Origin: Zygnema cylindricum | Taxonomy: Eukaryota > Streptophyta > Zygnematophyceae > Zygnematales > Zygnemataceae | DNA: 64,000 nucleotides | Reading direction: 5' to 3' | NCBI GenBank assembly: GCA_037447655.1 | Contig: JBBHKE010002054.1 | Span: forward strand, 42,574 to 106,573 | Shown: piece after piece, positions 41,712 through 53,804 of the stretch | Layout of the letters: the number at the start of each line of letters is the position of its first letter | How positions within the stretch are numbered: the stretch's first letter is position 1 | Made by a program: the position numbers and the translations under genes | The notes under the pieces: model-generated | The model's input: only the letters and a program-made list of their open reading frames with translations | The model's database searches: none | What the model was told of the DNA's origin: nothing

Positions 41712-41881
41712 CAGTACAGCCTAGGTTCGTTACGAGGCCAATGCTGTGACGTCATCGTCAACCGGTCTTCCAAATCCCGGATTCCGATTTATGACGTGAT
41801 TTCTTCCATAATTTTTTAAATTTACAGATGTACCACCCTTTTCCTCAACATTCGAAGTTACTTATCTTGTCTGATAGATCC

Positions 41882-44800
41882 ATGGCGGACCTTTCCCCCT
41901 CTGCAAAACCCCTTGTATTTGCATACTACGTGACCGGTCACGGCCTTGGCCATGCGACACGTGTCGCAGAAGTGACACGTCACCTCCTTTCAGATGGCCA
42001 CGTGGTTCACATTGTCTCTGCGGCTCCCTCGTTTGTCTTCTGGCAGGAAGCTTCCTCCGAAGATGTCCGATCTCGTCTCCATGTCCGTTCAGTTCCGTTG
42101 GACTGCGGTTCTCTGCAGGCGGATGCGTTGACGGTGGACAGAAAAGCCTCCTTGGAAAAATACAATGAAATTGCTGGTGATTTCTTCAACTTGAAATTTT
42201 AGAATTTTTGAAAATTTTGAATTTTAAAATTTTAGATTTTGAAATTTTAGATTTTTTGAAATTTTGAAATTTTAGATTTTGAAATACAGGTTTAGAAATC
42301 GTATGTTCACTGCTAGGGTTATTAAATTGGAGAAATTCCGTAATGTTGAGCGTGATTGTACAGTTTTAGGTTAAATAGTACGTAACTTAAAAAAAAAAAA
42401 AAAAAAAAAAATCCTAAAAAAATACGGATTGGATTGTACAATTTACCTTCAAAACGAGGGTTATGGCAGTGTAATTCCGAGGCTAATTTGCCCTATGAGG
42501 CAAATGTAAGGCAAATATTTCCTCTATTTTTATTGTGCTTATCTCTCCATCTCTTGTCTATCTCTCTCGACACACTCTCTTCTCTCTCCCTTTGCTCCTC
42601 CGACCTCTCCCTCTCCCTCCCGCCTCCATTCACACCTTCCTCACTCCCTTTCTCCCTCCCCACCTCCCTCTCCATTTCACGACATTGATAACAATTCAAC
42701 TTATATTTCTGTTGTTTCTGTTGTATTTATTTACTTTTTTGTTTTCCCAATTCTAAAAGTGTAAAGCTTCAGTACGACTTTCATTATTATTATCAGTACT
42801 ACTTTAATTGTTTTGGTCTATTGGGGGGGGGAGCTATATATGCGGGACACACCAAATTTGTTTCTAAACCCACACTAATTTTGGTGGCGTGTAACGGAAT
42901 TTAGCCCTCAAGCCTTATGTATGTAAACTGTGTTTGGTAGGGAACCGATGGGATCTTCAAACTGTTTTTCGATTTAAATAAATTATCGTTATTAGCTTCA
43001 ATAACACTATATCCGTGCCTCTAAATTTTACCCCTTGAACCTAAACTAGTATCAATGTTTTTTTCCTTATCGTTTATTCTTCAAACGCTTGAGAATTATC
43101 TACATTGTTCAGAACTGAATCAAATTTAAACACTAATATAAACTCCACAGTAATAGTGTTTACTATAATAGCAATTTACAGTGTACTTTATTGGAAGATG
43201 GGAATTTGTACTTTATTTCACTATTTTGGATACGCAGACCTCTATTGACCTTTTCTGACGTTTGTTGTCTTTTTTGACTTTTGTTGAAATTTGTTGACCT
43301 TTATTGACTTGAGCAACTTCGAGTCAATGCTAATTTTGGATCCTCAACCGAACTTATAAACTTAAAGCTCAACATAATGTGAAATAATTGGGGCTAGATT
43401 ATTAGTCCACAGCAATATCACCCTGGGAGCTTTTTCATGATGCAACGTTTTACATGTTTTATATTCAAATATGGTTTTGTATGTTTTATGTGTTTGCATG
43501 TTAATATGTTTTGATAGGTTTTTCATGTTTTACACGTTTTATACAATTTATGTGTTTTTTATTTGCTCTAATATGTTTGTATGTTTTATATAGTCTTACA
43601 TGTTTCATAGGTTCTATATGGTTTATATGTTTCACTAACACCAATGGTGGTTAATGGGGGTTTTGGAAATAGCTATTCCACGAGCTTCTCTTCTTAAAGA
43701 AGAAGTCGAATGGCTTCATTCTATTTCTGCAAATCTGGTGGTTTCCGATATTGTTCCTATTGCTTGTGCCGCGGCTACTCAGGTATATTAGTTACTTTCT
43801 ACCTTTTGAACTTATGTTAAAACACAATATTTTTAGATTGTTAAAATAATATTGTTGTCTAACTCATAGTTTTAAAATGCAGAAACGAGGCGGTGTTGTA
43901 CGTTTTGAGCTCAAATTCCAAAAGTCGATTTAAATTAATAGTATTTGAATTTAAAGCGTGTATCACGCCAACATTTTCCCGCAACTTTTAGAATTATAGT
44001 ATGACTTATGTTAGAGATATATTAAGTGACTTTAACTTACCCACAAACTGGAATGCATGTAAATATGTTTTTTTCCACAATAAAAAGAACTAAAGTGAAG
44101 AGCCTGGACGTCCTCAAATTCAATTTAAACGAAAAAGATACTGTCATTGGTTACTTTTTCTTTTTCTACTCTGAAAAGTTTTGCGAATTGTTTAGTTCCG
44201 ACATCTCAGGGCATTAATCAGCGGTAGTACTTCTTTCTTCGACAGGGAGAGAGAGAGGGAAAAAATCACTTCCTCCCCTTTTTCAGATTAGCTGATTGTT
44301 CAAATTTTGGTTTTTTTTGTTCTTTTGAGTGGGGGGGGCTCAGGCTGGTATCCCATCTATATGTGTCAGTAATTTCAGTTGGGATTTTATCTATTCCGAA
44401 TATGTACAAGAAGCCGGACATAAATATCAAAATCTCGTTTTCCAAATCGCAGAAGATTACGCTCAAGCTTTGGCAATTATTCGACTTCCGGGTTTTTGTC
44501 CTATGCCGGCTTTTAGGGATGTGATTGACGTTCCTCTAGTAGTCAGACCTGTCCGAAGAAAGAGAGAAGAGGTAAGTACATTCTTTTTCTGTGGTTTTTT
44601 CTTTCTTTCTTTTTATGTTTAAGATTCTTTGATTTTAAAAAACTTATGTGTACGCATTTGTGTAGTAAAGGTCAACTGGAGACGTTGGAGAATTTGAAGG
44701 AATCGGAGAATCTTGGTTTGTTTTATTCTTAAGAAACAATAGTTGGCAATGATTAAATAGATTGTGTATTGATTTTCCTCCCTCCTTACTATTTCTTAAT

Positions 44801-47800
44801 GGGAAATGGAATTTTTGGGTGGAGAGCAGGTGAGGTCTGAACTTGGGATTGACTCGAAAACTAAACTTCTTCTGTTTAATTTTGGAGGTCAACCAGCTGG
44901 TTGGTCTTTAAAAAATGATTTTTTACCTAATGGATGGAAATGTCTCGTCTGCACAACAAAAACTGTGGGAAATTTGCCGCCCAATTTTTTCCGTCCCCCA
45001 AGGTACTCGACTTAGAGTGACATTTATCTCTTAATTTTTCACGTGTTATATTATCTATGAGCGTTATTTAGTGTGGTTGTTTGTCTCTCGCTTCCCTTCC
45101 TGCTCCTCCGTCCCGCCTCTCTTATTCCTCCTCTTCCTCTACACTTCCTTCCCCTAGAAAACTGTCGGAATTTTGCCACCCATTTCTTTCTTTCAAGGTA
45201 TTCAAGTTTTAACAACATTGTTCTGTCCTTTTCTTTGCTTAATTTTGAAGTGTTCCCGTGTTACATAACACAAATTCTTGTGGATGTTCATGTCTCTCTA
45301 TTCCTTTCCCTTTTCCTTCTCCCGCACCCTCTCCCTCTCCCTCTTCCTCTCCCTCTCCCTCTCCCTCTCCCTCCCTCTCCCTCTCCCTTTCTCTCTCCCT
45401 CTCCCTTTCTCTCTCCCTCTCCCTTTCTTTCTCCCTCTCCCTTTCTCACAAAAACAAAAAAAAAAAAACAAAAAAAAAACAAAAACAAAAGAATAAAACA
45501 AAGTTACTGAAAAATTGATTTTCCAAAATTATTTATTTATTTACAAAAACTGAATTTGACTTTACCAAACCCAAAAAAAAAAAAAAGTTTTTATAAATTC
45601 TAAACTTGATTTTACAAAAAAAAACAGCGATGTCTAAATCACGAATACAAAACTGTATTTTACTTCCCTCTCTTGCTCGCTCCTCTCTTTCTCACCCTTC
45701 TCCAACTCCCTCTCCCCGCCCCTCTCCCTCCCCCTCCCCCTCTCCCTCCCCCTCCCCCTCTCCCTCCCCCTCTCCCTCTCCCTCTCCCTCAACCCCTCCC
45801 CCTTCCCTCCATCCCTGCTTCCTCTCCCTTCCCTCATAGACTCAACGTATCCTGACAAAACTCTGAAAAAAAAAACTAAAATACACTTTTTTTTTTTTTT
45901 GCAGTGATTCCTATCTTCCAGACCTTATTTCCGCATGTGACGCGATGCTCGGAAAAATCGGATACGGAACCGTTAGTGAAGCTTTAGCTTTAAAAATTCC
46001 TTTTATTTTCGTGAGAAGAGATTTTTTTAACGAGGAACCGTTTCTTCGGAAAATGTTAGAATTTTACCGAAGTGGAGTCGAAATGAATAAAAGAGATTTC
46101 TTAAGTGGGAGATGGAGTCCTTATCTTGACCGAGCTTTAAAAATTCGACCTTGTTATAAAGGGTCGATAGAAGGAGGGAAAAAAGTTGCGAAAATTTTAG
46201 AGGAAGCCGGGTCCGGGCAGCTAAAAATTTCTCCAAATCATAAAATTGGTGTCGGGAGACTAAGAGATGCAATTGTTTTTGGATATCATATGCAAAGACC
46301 TCCGGGAAGGACAGATATTGATGTTCCGGAATGGTATACAGAAGAAGAATCTCACGAGGAAACCTCTCCCTCTACCTCTCCATCTTCTCCAGAGATTTTT
46401 AAGGTAAAATTTTAGCTCTCCCTCTTCCCCAGAGACTTCTGAGAAATTTTTTTCCTAAAGAAAAAAAAAGACTCATAGTTTTCAAGTATCTAGCTAAATT
46501 TAACTGTTAAGCCTCAAATTTCTGAAGCAGCAAACTTATCTTCGAAAAAAACTTCAAACTTTTAAATGTGACCTTTTTTGAAAATCAAGCCTCAAACTTT
46601 TCAATCATCCATCTTATCTTAAAAAAAAATCTAAACTTTTTCAGTAACTATTTTAAAATCTAAAAAAAAAACTTCCTCATCCATTTCAAGTATCCATCTA
46701 GTATTAGAAAGCAAGCATTATCTATTCAAAGTATCCATTCTACTCTAAAACACCAGCCTCAAATTACCACTTTTGAAGTGTCAAACTCGACTTCAAAAAA
46801 TATTTCGAGTTTTTGACGTATCTTATTTTGGAAAAACAGTTATCTAGAATTTAAAAGTTTTAGTTGAAAAGGAGGAAGAGCATCAAACGTTTACAAAAAA
46901 ATGGTTTCAGTTAGTGAGAACGCGGATAAAAATAAGAAAAAAGTAAAGACTTAGAAAACAACTAAAAAGTCCACATTAGGAAGCTTGAAACAACAAATTA
47001 CAATGAAAAGTTTGTTGAATGAAACCTTAAAAGGAGAAAAAGTTACAATTTTCCTATTCCATTTTTTCTTGTCTCATGATTTTGTTTTGGAGTTTGGAAT
47101 TTTGGGTGTATATATATGTGTGTGTGTGTGATTATGATGACGATGACAACGTTTTCCATAACAATTTGCATAATTTTTTGATACCAACTATTTTTAAAGG
47201 TAATGAGCTGTCGGCCAAAATCATTTTCCACCATTTTATGAGTTTTTTTTACTACATCGGGTTTTCTACTAAAAGAGGGTTTTCCTCCTCTTTGCAGGAG
47301 CTGTCATCAAAAGAGAGAGGCTTTTTGGACGAAAAAAGTGGAGAATGGGAAATTTTATTTGGACATCATCAAAATCTTCCAGATACCATTGAATTTCTGA
47401 AAACTTTATCTCGACTCGATATTGAAGGAGATGTGAACGCCAGCGATAGTGCAGCTGTGCCTCAGGTTTTTTTCTTTTCTTTTGCATTATTTAGCATTTT
47501 TCGGCCTTTTCTTGGCCATTTTATGCTTTTTTATGGCCACATACACAATTTTTTGTAGGTGAAGATTTTGTTCAGGCAAGTCAAAGACTGATGCATTACT
47601 AGTTTAGTTGTTTTGCTCTCTCTTTATCTCTCCCCCCTCTCTCTCTCTCTATCCCTCTGGCTCTTTCACTTCCTGTCTCTCCCTTCCTCTCCCTCAATTG
47701 GGGACCTTGTTTCCTACTATGCCCTCAACATCTTTTACCCCAGTCCTCTCCTGTTTTACACCGACTTCATTGTTGCCTTTGTTTTTTTTTTCTTTTTTTG

Positions 47801-50800
47801 TTCTTAGCGATGGTTGCCTTTCACTTTTGCTTTTCGTTTCTGGATGATTATCATTTCTTTTTCTATGATCGGTTTTCCCTTAAATTTTTCAATTAGTTCT
47901 ACAATCCCTGGTCCCTTTGTTTTTTTTTTTCCATTGTTGTCCCTTTATTTTGGTTTCTTTTTTGTCTTTTCCAGATTCGAGAACGTCTAGCTGCTGGTGG
48001 CCTATTTAACCCCAAAAATGAAATTATCGTTTCTCGAGCTCCTGGGAGACTCGATGTTATGGGAGGAATTGCTGACTACTCGGGAAGTTTAGTTTTACAA
48101 GTATGTCATTTCTCCTTTCAAAGTTATCTCCTCTCTTTATTCGTCTGTCTTTTCCTCTTCCTCTTCCTCTTCCTTCCCCCTTCTCCTCCTTCTCCCTCTG
48201 CTTTGGGATCTTGATTTTTTTTTTTTTTTGTCGATAAAGAGACCGATGCTGAACCGAGAAGCGTATCTGACCTGTCTTCCTCTCCCTTTCCCTCCTTCCC
48301 CCACCCTCACCCTCTCCTTCTTTCCTTGTCCTTTTTGTCCTCCCTCTCCCTCTCTTTCTCCCTCTCTTTTTGTCTTCTTCCCAGATGCCGATCCGCGAAG
48401 CCTGCCATGTGGCGCTCCAAATCTGTGAAGTAGAAGATCAACGACTTTGGAAGCATTCTCAAGAAAGACAAAAAAAGAAGGCACAGGAAGACCAAAAATC
48501 AGTCAAACGAGCAGCTCTTCGAATTGTCTCTTTTGGCGCCGAAAAAAGTAATCGATCACCGACTTTTGATATGGATTTTTGCGATTTTTTAGAAGAAGAT
48601 GGGAAAACCCCGATTTCATACGAAAAAGCAAAAAACTTTTTTGCGGAAGATCCTTCGCAACAATGGGCGGCGTATGTTGCGGGAACTTTTTTAGTACTTA
48701 TGAGAGAAAAAGGAGTGAAATTTGAAAAAGGAATCAATATGCTCGTCTCTTCTGAGGTTCCAGAAGGAAAAGGAGTTTCTTCTTCTGCGGCGATTGAGGT
48801 CGCTTCTATGTCGGCAATTATCGGAGCTTTTGGAATTGATTTGAATCCGAGAGAACTCGCAATTTGTTGCCAAATGGTGAGTTAAATCGGAATCAGACTT
48901 TAAAGAGGTGACATGTAGTGAAGGTTCCTTTTTCCATGCTTTCTTTTTTGAAGCTTTTTTGAGAGTTTTTCGAATGTATTTCGGGCATTTTTACGCTCTT
49001 TCCGAGTGTTTTTCAAGTCTTGCATGTCGGTGATCGTTGGGGGTTTTGGGATCGTTTTAAATCGGATGAAACTTGCAATTCTTTATCAAATAGCGCGTTG
49101 AATCGAATCCGGACAGACTTGCATTTTTTTGAAGTATATTTAAGTATTTTTGATAATTTTTTTGTCAAGTTTTTTCGATTTTTTAACTTATTTTCTTAAG
49201 TCTTTTCAAGCATTTTTTCAAATATTTCAAGTATTTTCCACCAATTTTTGAAAGCATGAGAGATCACCATTTTTCTTCCTTTTTTACTGTTTCTTTACCT
49301 TTATTTACCGGATTTTTGGGGGTGTTGGGAATTTCGGGCAGGTGGAAAATTTCGTCGTCGGTGCCCCGTGTGGAGTTATGGACCAAATGGCCTCCGCTTG
49401 CGGGCAGCAAAACAAACTTTTGGCAATGGTTTGTCAACCGGCCGAAATAAAAGGACATGTTAATATTCCTCGTCACATCACGTTTTGGGGTTTGGATTCG
49501 GGAATTCGACATAGTGTGGGAGGGGCCGATTATGGGTCCGTAAGAACCGGAGCTTTTATGGGACGCCGAATTATTCAGGTTTGAAAAAAATTATTACCAC
49601 TTTTTCTTTCCTTTTTTTCTTTTTTTGTACTTCAGCTTTTTTTGTTTTCGTTTACTTGACGTAGACTTGTTCAGGTTTGGTCTATGGGTCCGTCAGAACC
49701 GTGGCTTTTATGGGACGACACAATTATTCAGTTTTGAAAAAAAAGAAAGACAATTTTTTTTCTTTTAAAGCACCATTATTGAGTGTAAGTTTGAAAAATT
49801 GCTTTTTTTAAGCCCTTTATTGTGAATGAAGGTTGGATTATGGGTCGGTCAGAACCGGAGCTTTTATGTGACGAGGTCAAATAACAAAAATAATGCAAAC
49901 AGTTTTAAAAAAAAAAAATATTCGGGTTTTGTTGCAGGAAATGGCAGAAGAAGAACTGAAAAAAAAAGAAAGTGGATTATCAGTTTCTAACGCGAGTGAA
50001 GAAGAAGGAAAATATGAGAGGGAGGAGGCTTTAGAAGAATCAAAATTGGAGTATCTCGCGAATCTTCCCCCTCATCGGTATTTCTCACTTTTACTTAAAA
50101 AAAAAAAAGAGGATGTGGATGTATCAGTTTTCCCGTCCTTTTTCCCTAAAGCTTCTCATTTCCATTCCGACCTCTTTAAACTTGTAGTTAAATGTAGGAT
50201 GTAATACATTTTTTTTTTCTGAGTACATTGGGAATCTTTTCCCTCGAATGTATTTTCTAATTTAAAAAAAGGTTTTGGAGGTTTTTTTATTCGGGCAGAT
50301 TTGATATGTGTTATTCATCAGAAATACCCGAAAAAATGGAAGGAAAAATGTTTTTGGGAAAATACGGAGGACATGGAGATACGGCAACCGTTATAGAAAA
50401 CGAGAAAATCTATAATATTCAGAAACCGACTTCTCATCCAGTTTACGAAAATTTTCGAGTCGAAACTTTTGCAAATGTTTTAACCTCGGAAAATAATAAT
50501 AGACAATTGAATGTTCTGGGGGAACTCATGTTACAGGTGGGTAAATGGTTTTTTTGTTCCGGGTCTTAAAACTGGTTTAATTTTGTCCTTTTTTGGGTTT
50601 TTGTTTTCTTCTTGTTTCTTACCTCTACTCATGTTTTTTTTGGGACCTTTGGGCATTCAAATTTGACTTACCAATCTACATTGAAGCTTTATTCTTAACT
50701 TACAAAATTCTAAACTTAACCTGAGAAATGTTATACCGGACTTACAAATTTTATACTTTTGCTCGCAAACGTTTATGCTTTGGGAATTTTATATTTTATC

Positions 50801-52233
50801 ACTGATCGCTGTTAGAGTTGATAGCACGCACTAGGTTCTTATTTATTTTTTCCCTTGATACCCAAATTAGGAGAAAAACTGATTTGGTCAGTCATTTACT
50901 TTTTTTGTTTTAACCCAAATTAGTTTTATAATTCTAAAATAACGAAGACATATTACATCTTTAATTAAAAAATTATTGCATCATTTTCAACACTTATGAG
51001 AAAGTTCCGTTAATACTTTTACCTTCCATAAGTGGATGGCAAGTTATAAAGGAATCCAATTATAGATAGTACAGTTTCATCTAATACCGTATTCATACTA
51101 ACAGCAATATATTTATACTTGGCGATGAACGATGTGTCGTTGTTTTATGTTTTTTTATTTCAAACAGTCTTCATTTTATGGATTCTTTTTTTGATGCCTT
51201 CTTTTGTTTTTTTTGTTTTTTTCGCGTTCTGTTTTTATGTTTTTTTAACAGTCTCATGGAAGTTATTCGAAATGTGGATTGGGATCGACCGGAACCGACC
51301 TTCTCGTGGCTTTGACTCGTCAGATATACCGTCAGGTTTTCCTTTCTTCCCAACTTTTTTCTAAACTAAATCCTTTCCAAAACTTATTTTTTTCCCAACA
51401 TTGATTTAACTTGAATAATCGTTTTCAGAACTTACAGTATTTCCAATTTTTCTAATGTTATATTCTTTCGAAAAATTACTTTCTTCCCGGCCTTTTCCTT
51501 TTTCTTTCTTTCCTGGCCTTTTTCTTTTTCTTTTTCTTTCTTTCCTGGCCTTTTGAAATGCTTTCCAAAACTTTTGTTTTTGCCAAGTAGTGTTTTGTAC
51601 AAAGATATAACTGCCAGTGTCTGTTTGGAATGAATAACTATTTAATTTTTGGTTCTTTGATTCGGGCGAATTTTATTGAAGATAACATTCGATATATTGA
51701 GCGGAGGGATAATCGTCATTGGGGACCTCAAAAAATCGATCACCAGTCATCGGATTTCTTAGACCGATATGAATTCCTACTCATTATGAGCCCCTTAATT
51801 CTATTGTGTTATTAACACTAATTTGTGATTTTGGGTCAAAAAGAACTCACTCAAATTAGAGTGATCAACTCTAACTAGTGATAGCCGGTGTAATGTCCGG
51901 AGCTGAATTTTTTAACTCAAACGATTGAAAAATAATCAACATTTATTGAACACTTATTTTATTTACTTCAAACTTATTTAACACTTACTTTAATGATTTT
52001 AATGGGCTTTTTTTTTTCAGGGAGGGGAACTATTTGGTGCGAAAATTACAGGAGGAGGATGTGGGGGAACTGTTTGTGTTTTGGGAAGAAAAGGAAACGG
52101 AAGTCGAGAAGATATCAATATACTTTCAAAAAAATATAAAAATTCGACCGGTTATACTCCGTATGTTTTCGAAGGTTCTTCTCCGGGGGCAGCTGAATTT
52201 GGGTTTTTGAAAATTCGCCAAAAAAAAACGTAA
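41882..52233 (+). CDS. ARA1: L-arabinokinase (GT-B-like plus GHMP kinase)
   Basis: Thirteen exons: 41882-42176, 43673-43782, 44344-44571, 44830-45002, 45905-46403, 47298-47465, 47975-48100, 48385-48876, 49342-49578, 49938-50077, 50299-50536, 51252-51335, 52021-52233. All introns are GT-AG and all phases join: 3003 nt, 1000 aa. The enzyme phosphorylates free L-arabinose from the cell wall to the 1-phosphate for UDP-arabinose salvage. The N-terminal half is glycosyltransferase-like ([31 protein letters not shown]). The C-terminal GHMP kinase has [10 protein letters not shown] (about 513-522), [12 protein letters not shown] (about 658-669) and [12 protein letters not shown] (about 940). The last box has Cys where plant enzymes usually have Ser. 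An in-frame ATG at 41828 is possible, but 41882 fits the family better. Several introns hold CT tracts and copies of exon edges. Confidence 0.96.
42190..42290. repeat. GAAATTTTAGATTTT repeats in ARA1 intron 1
   Basis: Tandem variants of TTTTGAAATTTTAGA. The same intron also has degenerate TTGACTTTTGTTGA (43245-43315) and ATGTTTTAT (43440-43640) repeats. Confidence 0.75.
42553..42675. repeat. CTCCCT tract in ARA1 intron 1
   Basis: Pyrimidine-rich on the transcript strand. Confidence 0.8.
45157..45215 (+). repeat. Echo of ARA1 exon 4 end in intron 4
   Basis: AAAACTGTCGGAATTTTGCC and the following 40 bp repeat the end of exon 4 with its donor (44959-45025), including an AAGGTA donor-like site at 45195-45200. 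Confidence 0.8.
45307..45447. repeat. CCCTCT array in ARA1 intron 4
   Basis: CCCTCT with CTTTCTCT variants; a second, C-richer array at 45665-45835 ends about 70 bp before the exon 5 acceptor. Confidence 0.9.
46480..46860. repeat. Degenerate repeats in ARA1 intron 5
   Basis: Imperfect units of the type CCTCAAAC-TTTTCAA-TATCCATCTTATCTTAAAAAAA, spaced about 35-80 bp. Confidence 0.55.
48125..48382. repeat. CT-rich intron 7 of ARA1
   Basis: Nearly the whole intron is pyrimidine-rich (CTTCCTCTTCCTC, CCCTCTCCCTCTC) and runs straight into the TTCTTCCCAG acceptor of exon 8, so the repeat supplies the polypyrimidine tract. Confidence 0.85.
49022..49121 (+). repeat. Echo of ARA1 exon 8 end in intron 8
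   Basis: Matches 48806-48900 (last ~70 bp of exon 8, the donor and 20 bp of intron) with many substitutions: ATGTCGG, GCTTTTGGAAT/GGTTTTGGGAT, CTTGCAATT, TATCAAAT, TTGAATCG, CAGACTT. Confidence 0.85.
49680..49743 (+). repeat. Echo 1 of ARA1 exon 9 end in intron 9
   Basis: Copy of 49528-49590: TATGGGTCCGT-AGAACCG, GGCTTTTATGGGACG and AATTATTCAG. The GT donor has become TT. Confidence 0.92.
49835..49875 (+). repeat. Echo 2 of ARA1 exon 9 end in intron 9
   Basis: Second copy of the same exon end: GGATTATGGGTCGGTCAGAA, then CCGGAGCTTTTATGTGACG. It is about 155 bp after echo 1, matching the spacing of echo 1 from the exon. Confidence 0.9.
51475..51560. repeat. TTTCTTTCCTGGCCTTTT repeats in ARA1 intron 12
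   Basis: Three imperfect copies of a unit of about 35 bp. Confidence 0.8.
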
Positions 52234-52763
52234 AAAAATGTGTCCGGTTCGTCATTTAAAAAAGGAAGGTTTAGTTTTCTTTTTGTGGTGGAGAAAGAGA
52301 GAGAGAGAGGGAGAGGGAGATGTGGGAGAGGAATTAGGTCGAGAATAGAGATCAAACATTTCTCGAGAGTTTTGATTCATTTTTGAGTAAAAGCTGATTG
52401 TATTGGGATTTTTTGAGATTCTTTTTTGTATTTTTTTTTAACATTAGTTTATAGTGGGGATTAGGGTAAAACGGTATTTTTTTCAAAGTTAATCTTTTTG
52501 ATAGAGATGAGTCGTACTTTTTCCGAAATGTAAAACCGTTAAAAGTGTTGATGTTGATTTATTCTTTCATTTATAAAAAGGGAACTCTTAGAGGTTCTAT
52601 GATCTGTGTTTTGTCAAAAGCTTTAACATAACTAAATTTAAGGGAAAAATATACATATAAATATATACGTATTACGTTAAAAAATATAAACAGTACGTTA
52701 AATTATTGTGCATTTGGGGTAAATACAACTTTAATTCGTTTTGTCCACTATTCGGGTGGAATG
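52234..52763. other. ARA1 3' flank
   Basis: Presumed 3' UTR and downstream DNA. A short GA tract lies at 52295-52335. No other gene seen. Confidence 0.5.
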
Positions 52764-53570
52764 GCCCTCTCCCTCTTCCCTCTCCCTCTCCCCATTTACC
52801 TCTCCCTCTCCCTCTCCCTCTCCCTCCCCCTTTACCTCTCCCTCTCCTTCCCCCTTTACCTCTCCCTCTCCCTCTCCCTCTCCCCCTCTCCCCCTCTCCC
52901 TCTTCCCTCTCCCTCTCCCCCTTTACCTCTCCCTCTCCCTCTCCCTCTCCCTCTCCCCCTTTCCTCTCCCTCTCCCTCTCTCTCTCCCTCTCCCTCTCCC
53001 TCCCCTCCCTCTCCCTCTCCCTCTCTCACCCCCTCCCCCTCTCCCCCTCTCCCCTCTCCCTCTCCCTCTCCCTCTCCCTCTCCCTCTCCCTCTCCCTCTC
53101 CCTCTCCCTCTCCCTCTCCCCCTCCCTCCCCCCCCTCTCCCTCTCCCTCTCCCCATTTTCCTCTCCCTTTCCCTCTCCCTCTCCCTCTCCCTCTCCCTCT
53201 CCCTCTCCCCCTCTCCCTCTCCCTCTCCCCATTTTCCTCTCCCTCTCCCTCTCCCTCTCCCCTTTTCCCTTTCTCTCTCCCACTCTCCCTATCCCTCTCC
53301 CTCTCCCTCTCCCTCTCCTTCTCCCCCTTTCCCTGTCCCTCTCTCTCCCCCTCTCCCTCTTTCCCTCTCCCTCTCCCTCTCCCTCTCCCTCTCCCTCTCC
53401 TTCTCCCCCTTTCCCTGTCCCTCTCTCTCCCCCTCTCCCTCTTTCCCTCTCCCTCTCCCTCTCCCTCTCCCTCTCCTTCTCCCCCTTTCCCTGTCCCTCT
53501 CTCTCCCCCTCTCCCTCTTTCCCTCTCCCTCTCCCTCTCCCTTTCCCTCTTTCTCTCCCTCTCCCTCTCC
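52764..53570. repeat. CCCTCT satellite-like array, about 800 bp
   Basis: Almost pure pyrimidine on +, built from CCCTCT with CCCCTCTCC, CCCCTTTACC and CCATTTTCCTCT variants. Within 53310-53560 a higher-order unit of about 70-75 bp (CTCCTTCTCCCCCTTTCCCTGTCCCTCTCTCTCCC and following) is repeated three times. The - strand is GGGAGA, rich in GGG runs. Long Ser-Pro/Leu or Gly-Glu/Arg ORFs on both strands are by-products. Confidence 0.97.
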
Positions 53571-53804
53571 TTATCCACAAAAATCATGGTGTGCTATCGG
53601 TTTGTTTGATTGAGGATTTCGGTTTGTCTTTTCTGACATATTTTTAACCGATTCACCTGATTGGTGATGTAGTTTTTTGCTTTGTTTTTCGTTGTTATTT
53701 GCGATCTTGTTTTAGACTCTAACGTGTTTTTCTTTAACCTTTTTCTTTGTTTTGATTTTTTTTTTCCCTTCGGTTGGAATATAGACATTATTTTGATCGA
53801 GCGG

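Noticed and set aside
53310-53560. Regular repeats as a CRISPR array
   Set aside because: No unique spacers and a eukaryotic context; it is a higher-order satellite unit.
52706-53647. Long Ser-Pro-Leu ORFs (up to 313 codons) and Gly-Glu-Arg ORFs on the other strand
   Set aside because: They are translations of the CCCTCT array in every frame; no stops arise because the repeat lacks stop triplets. No conserved domain.
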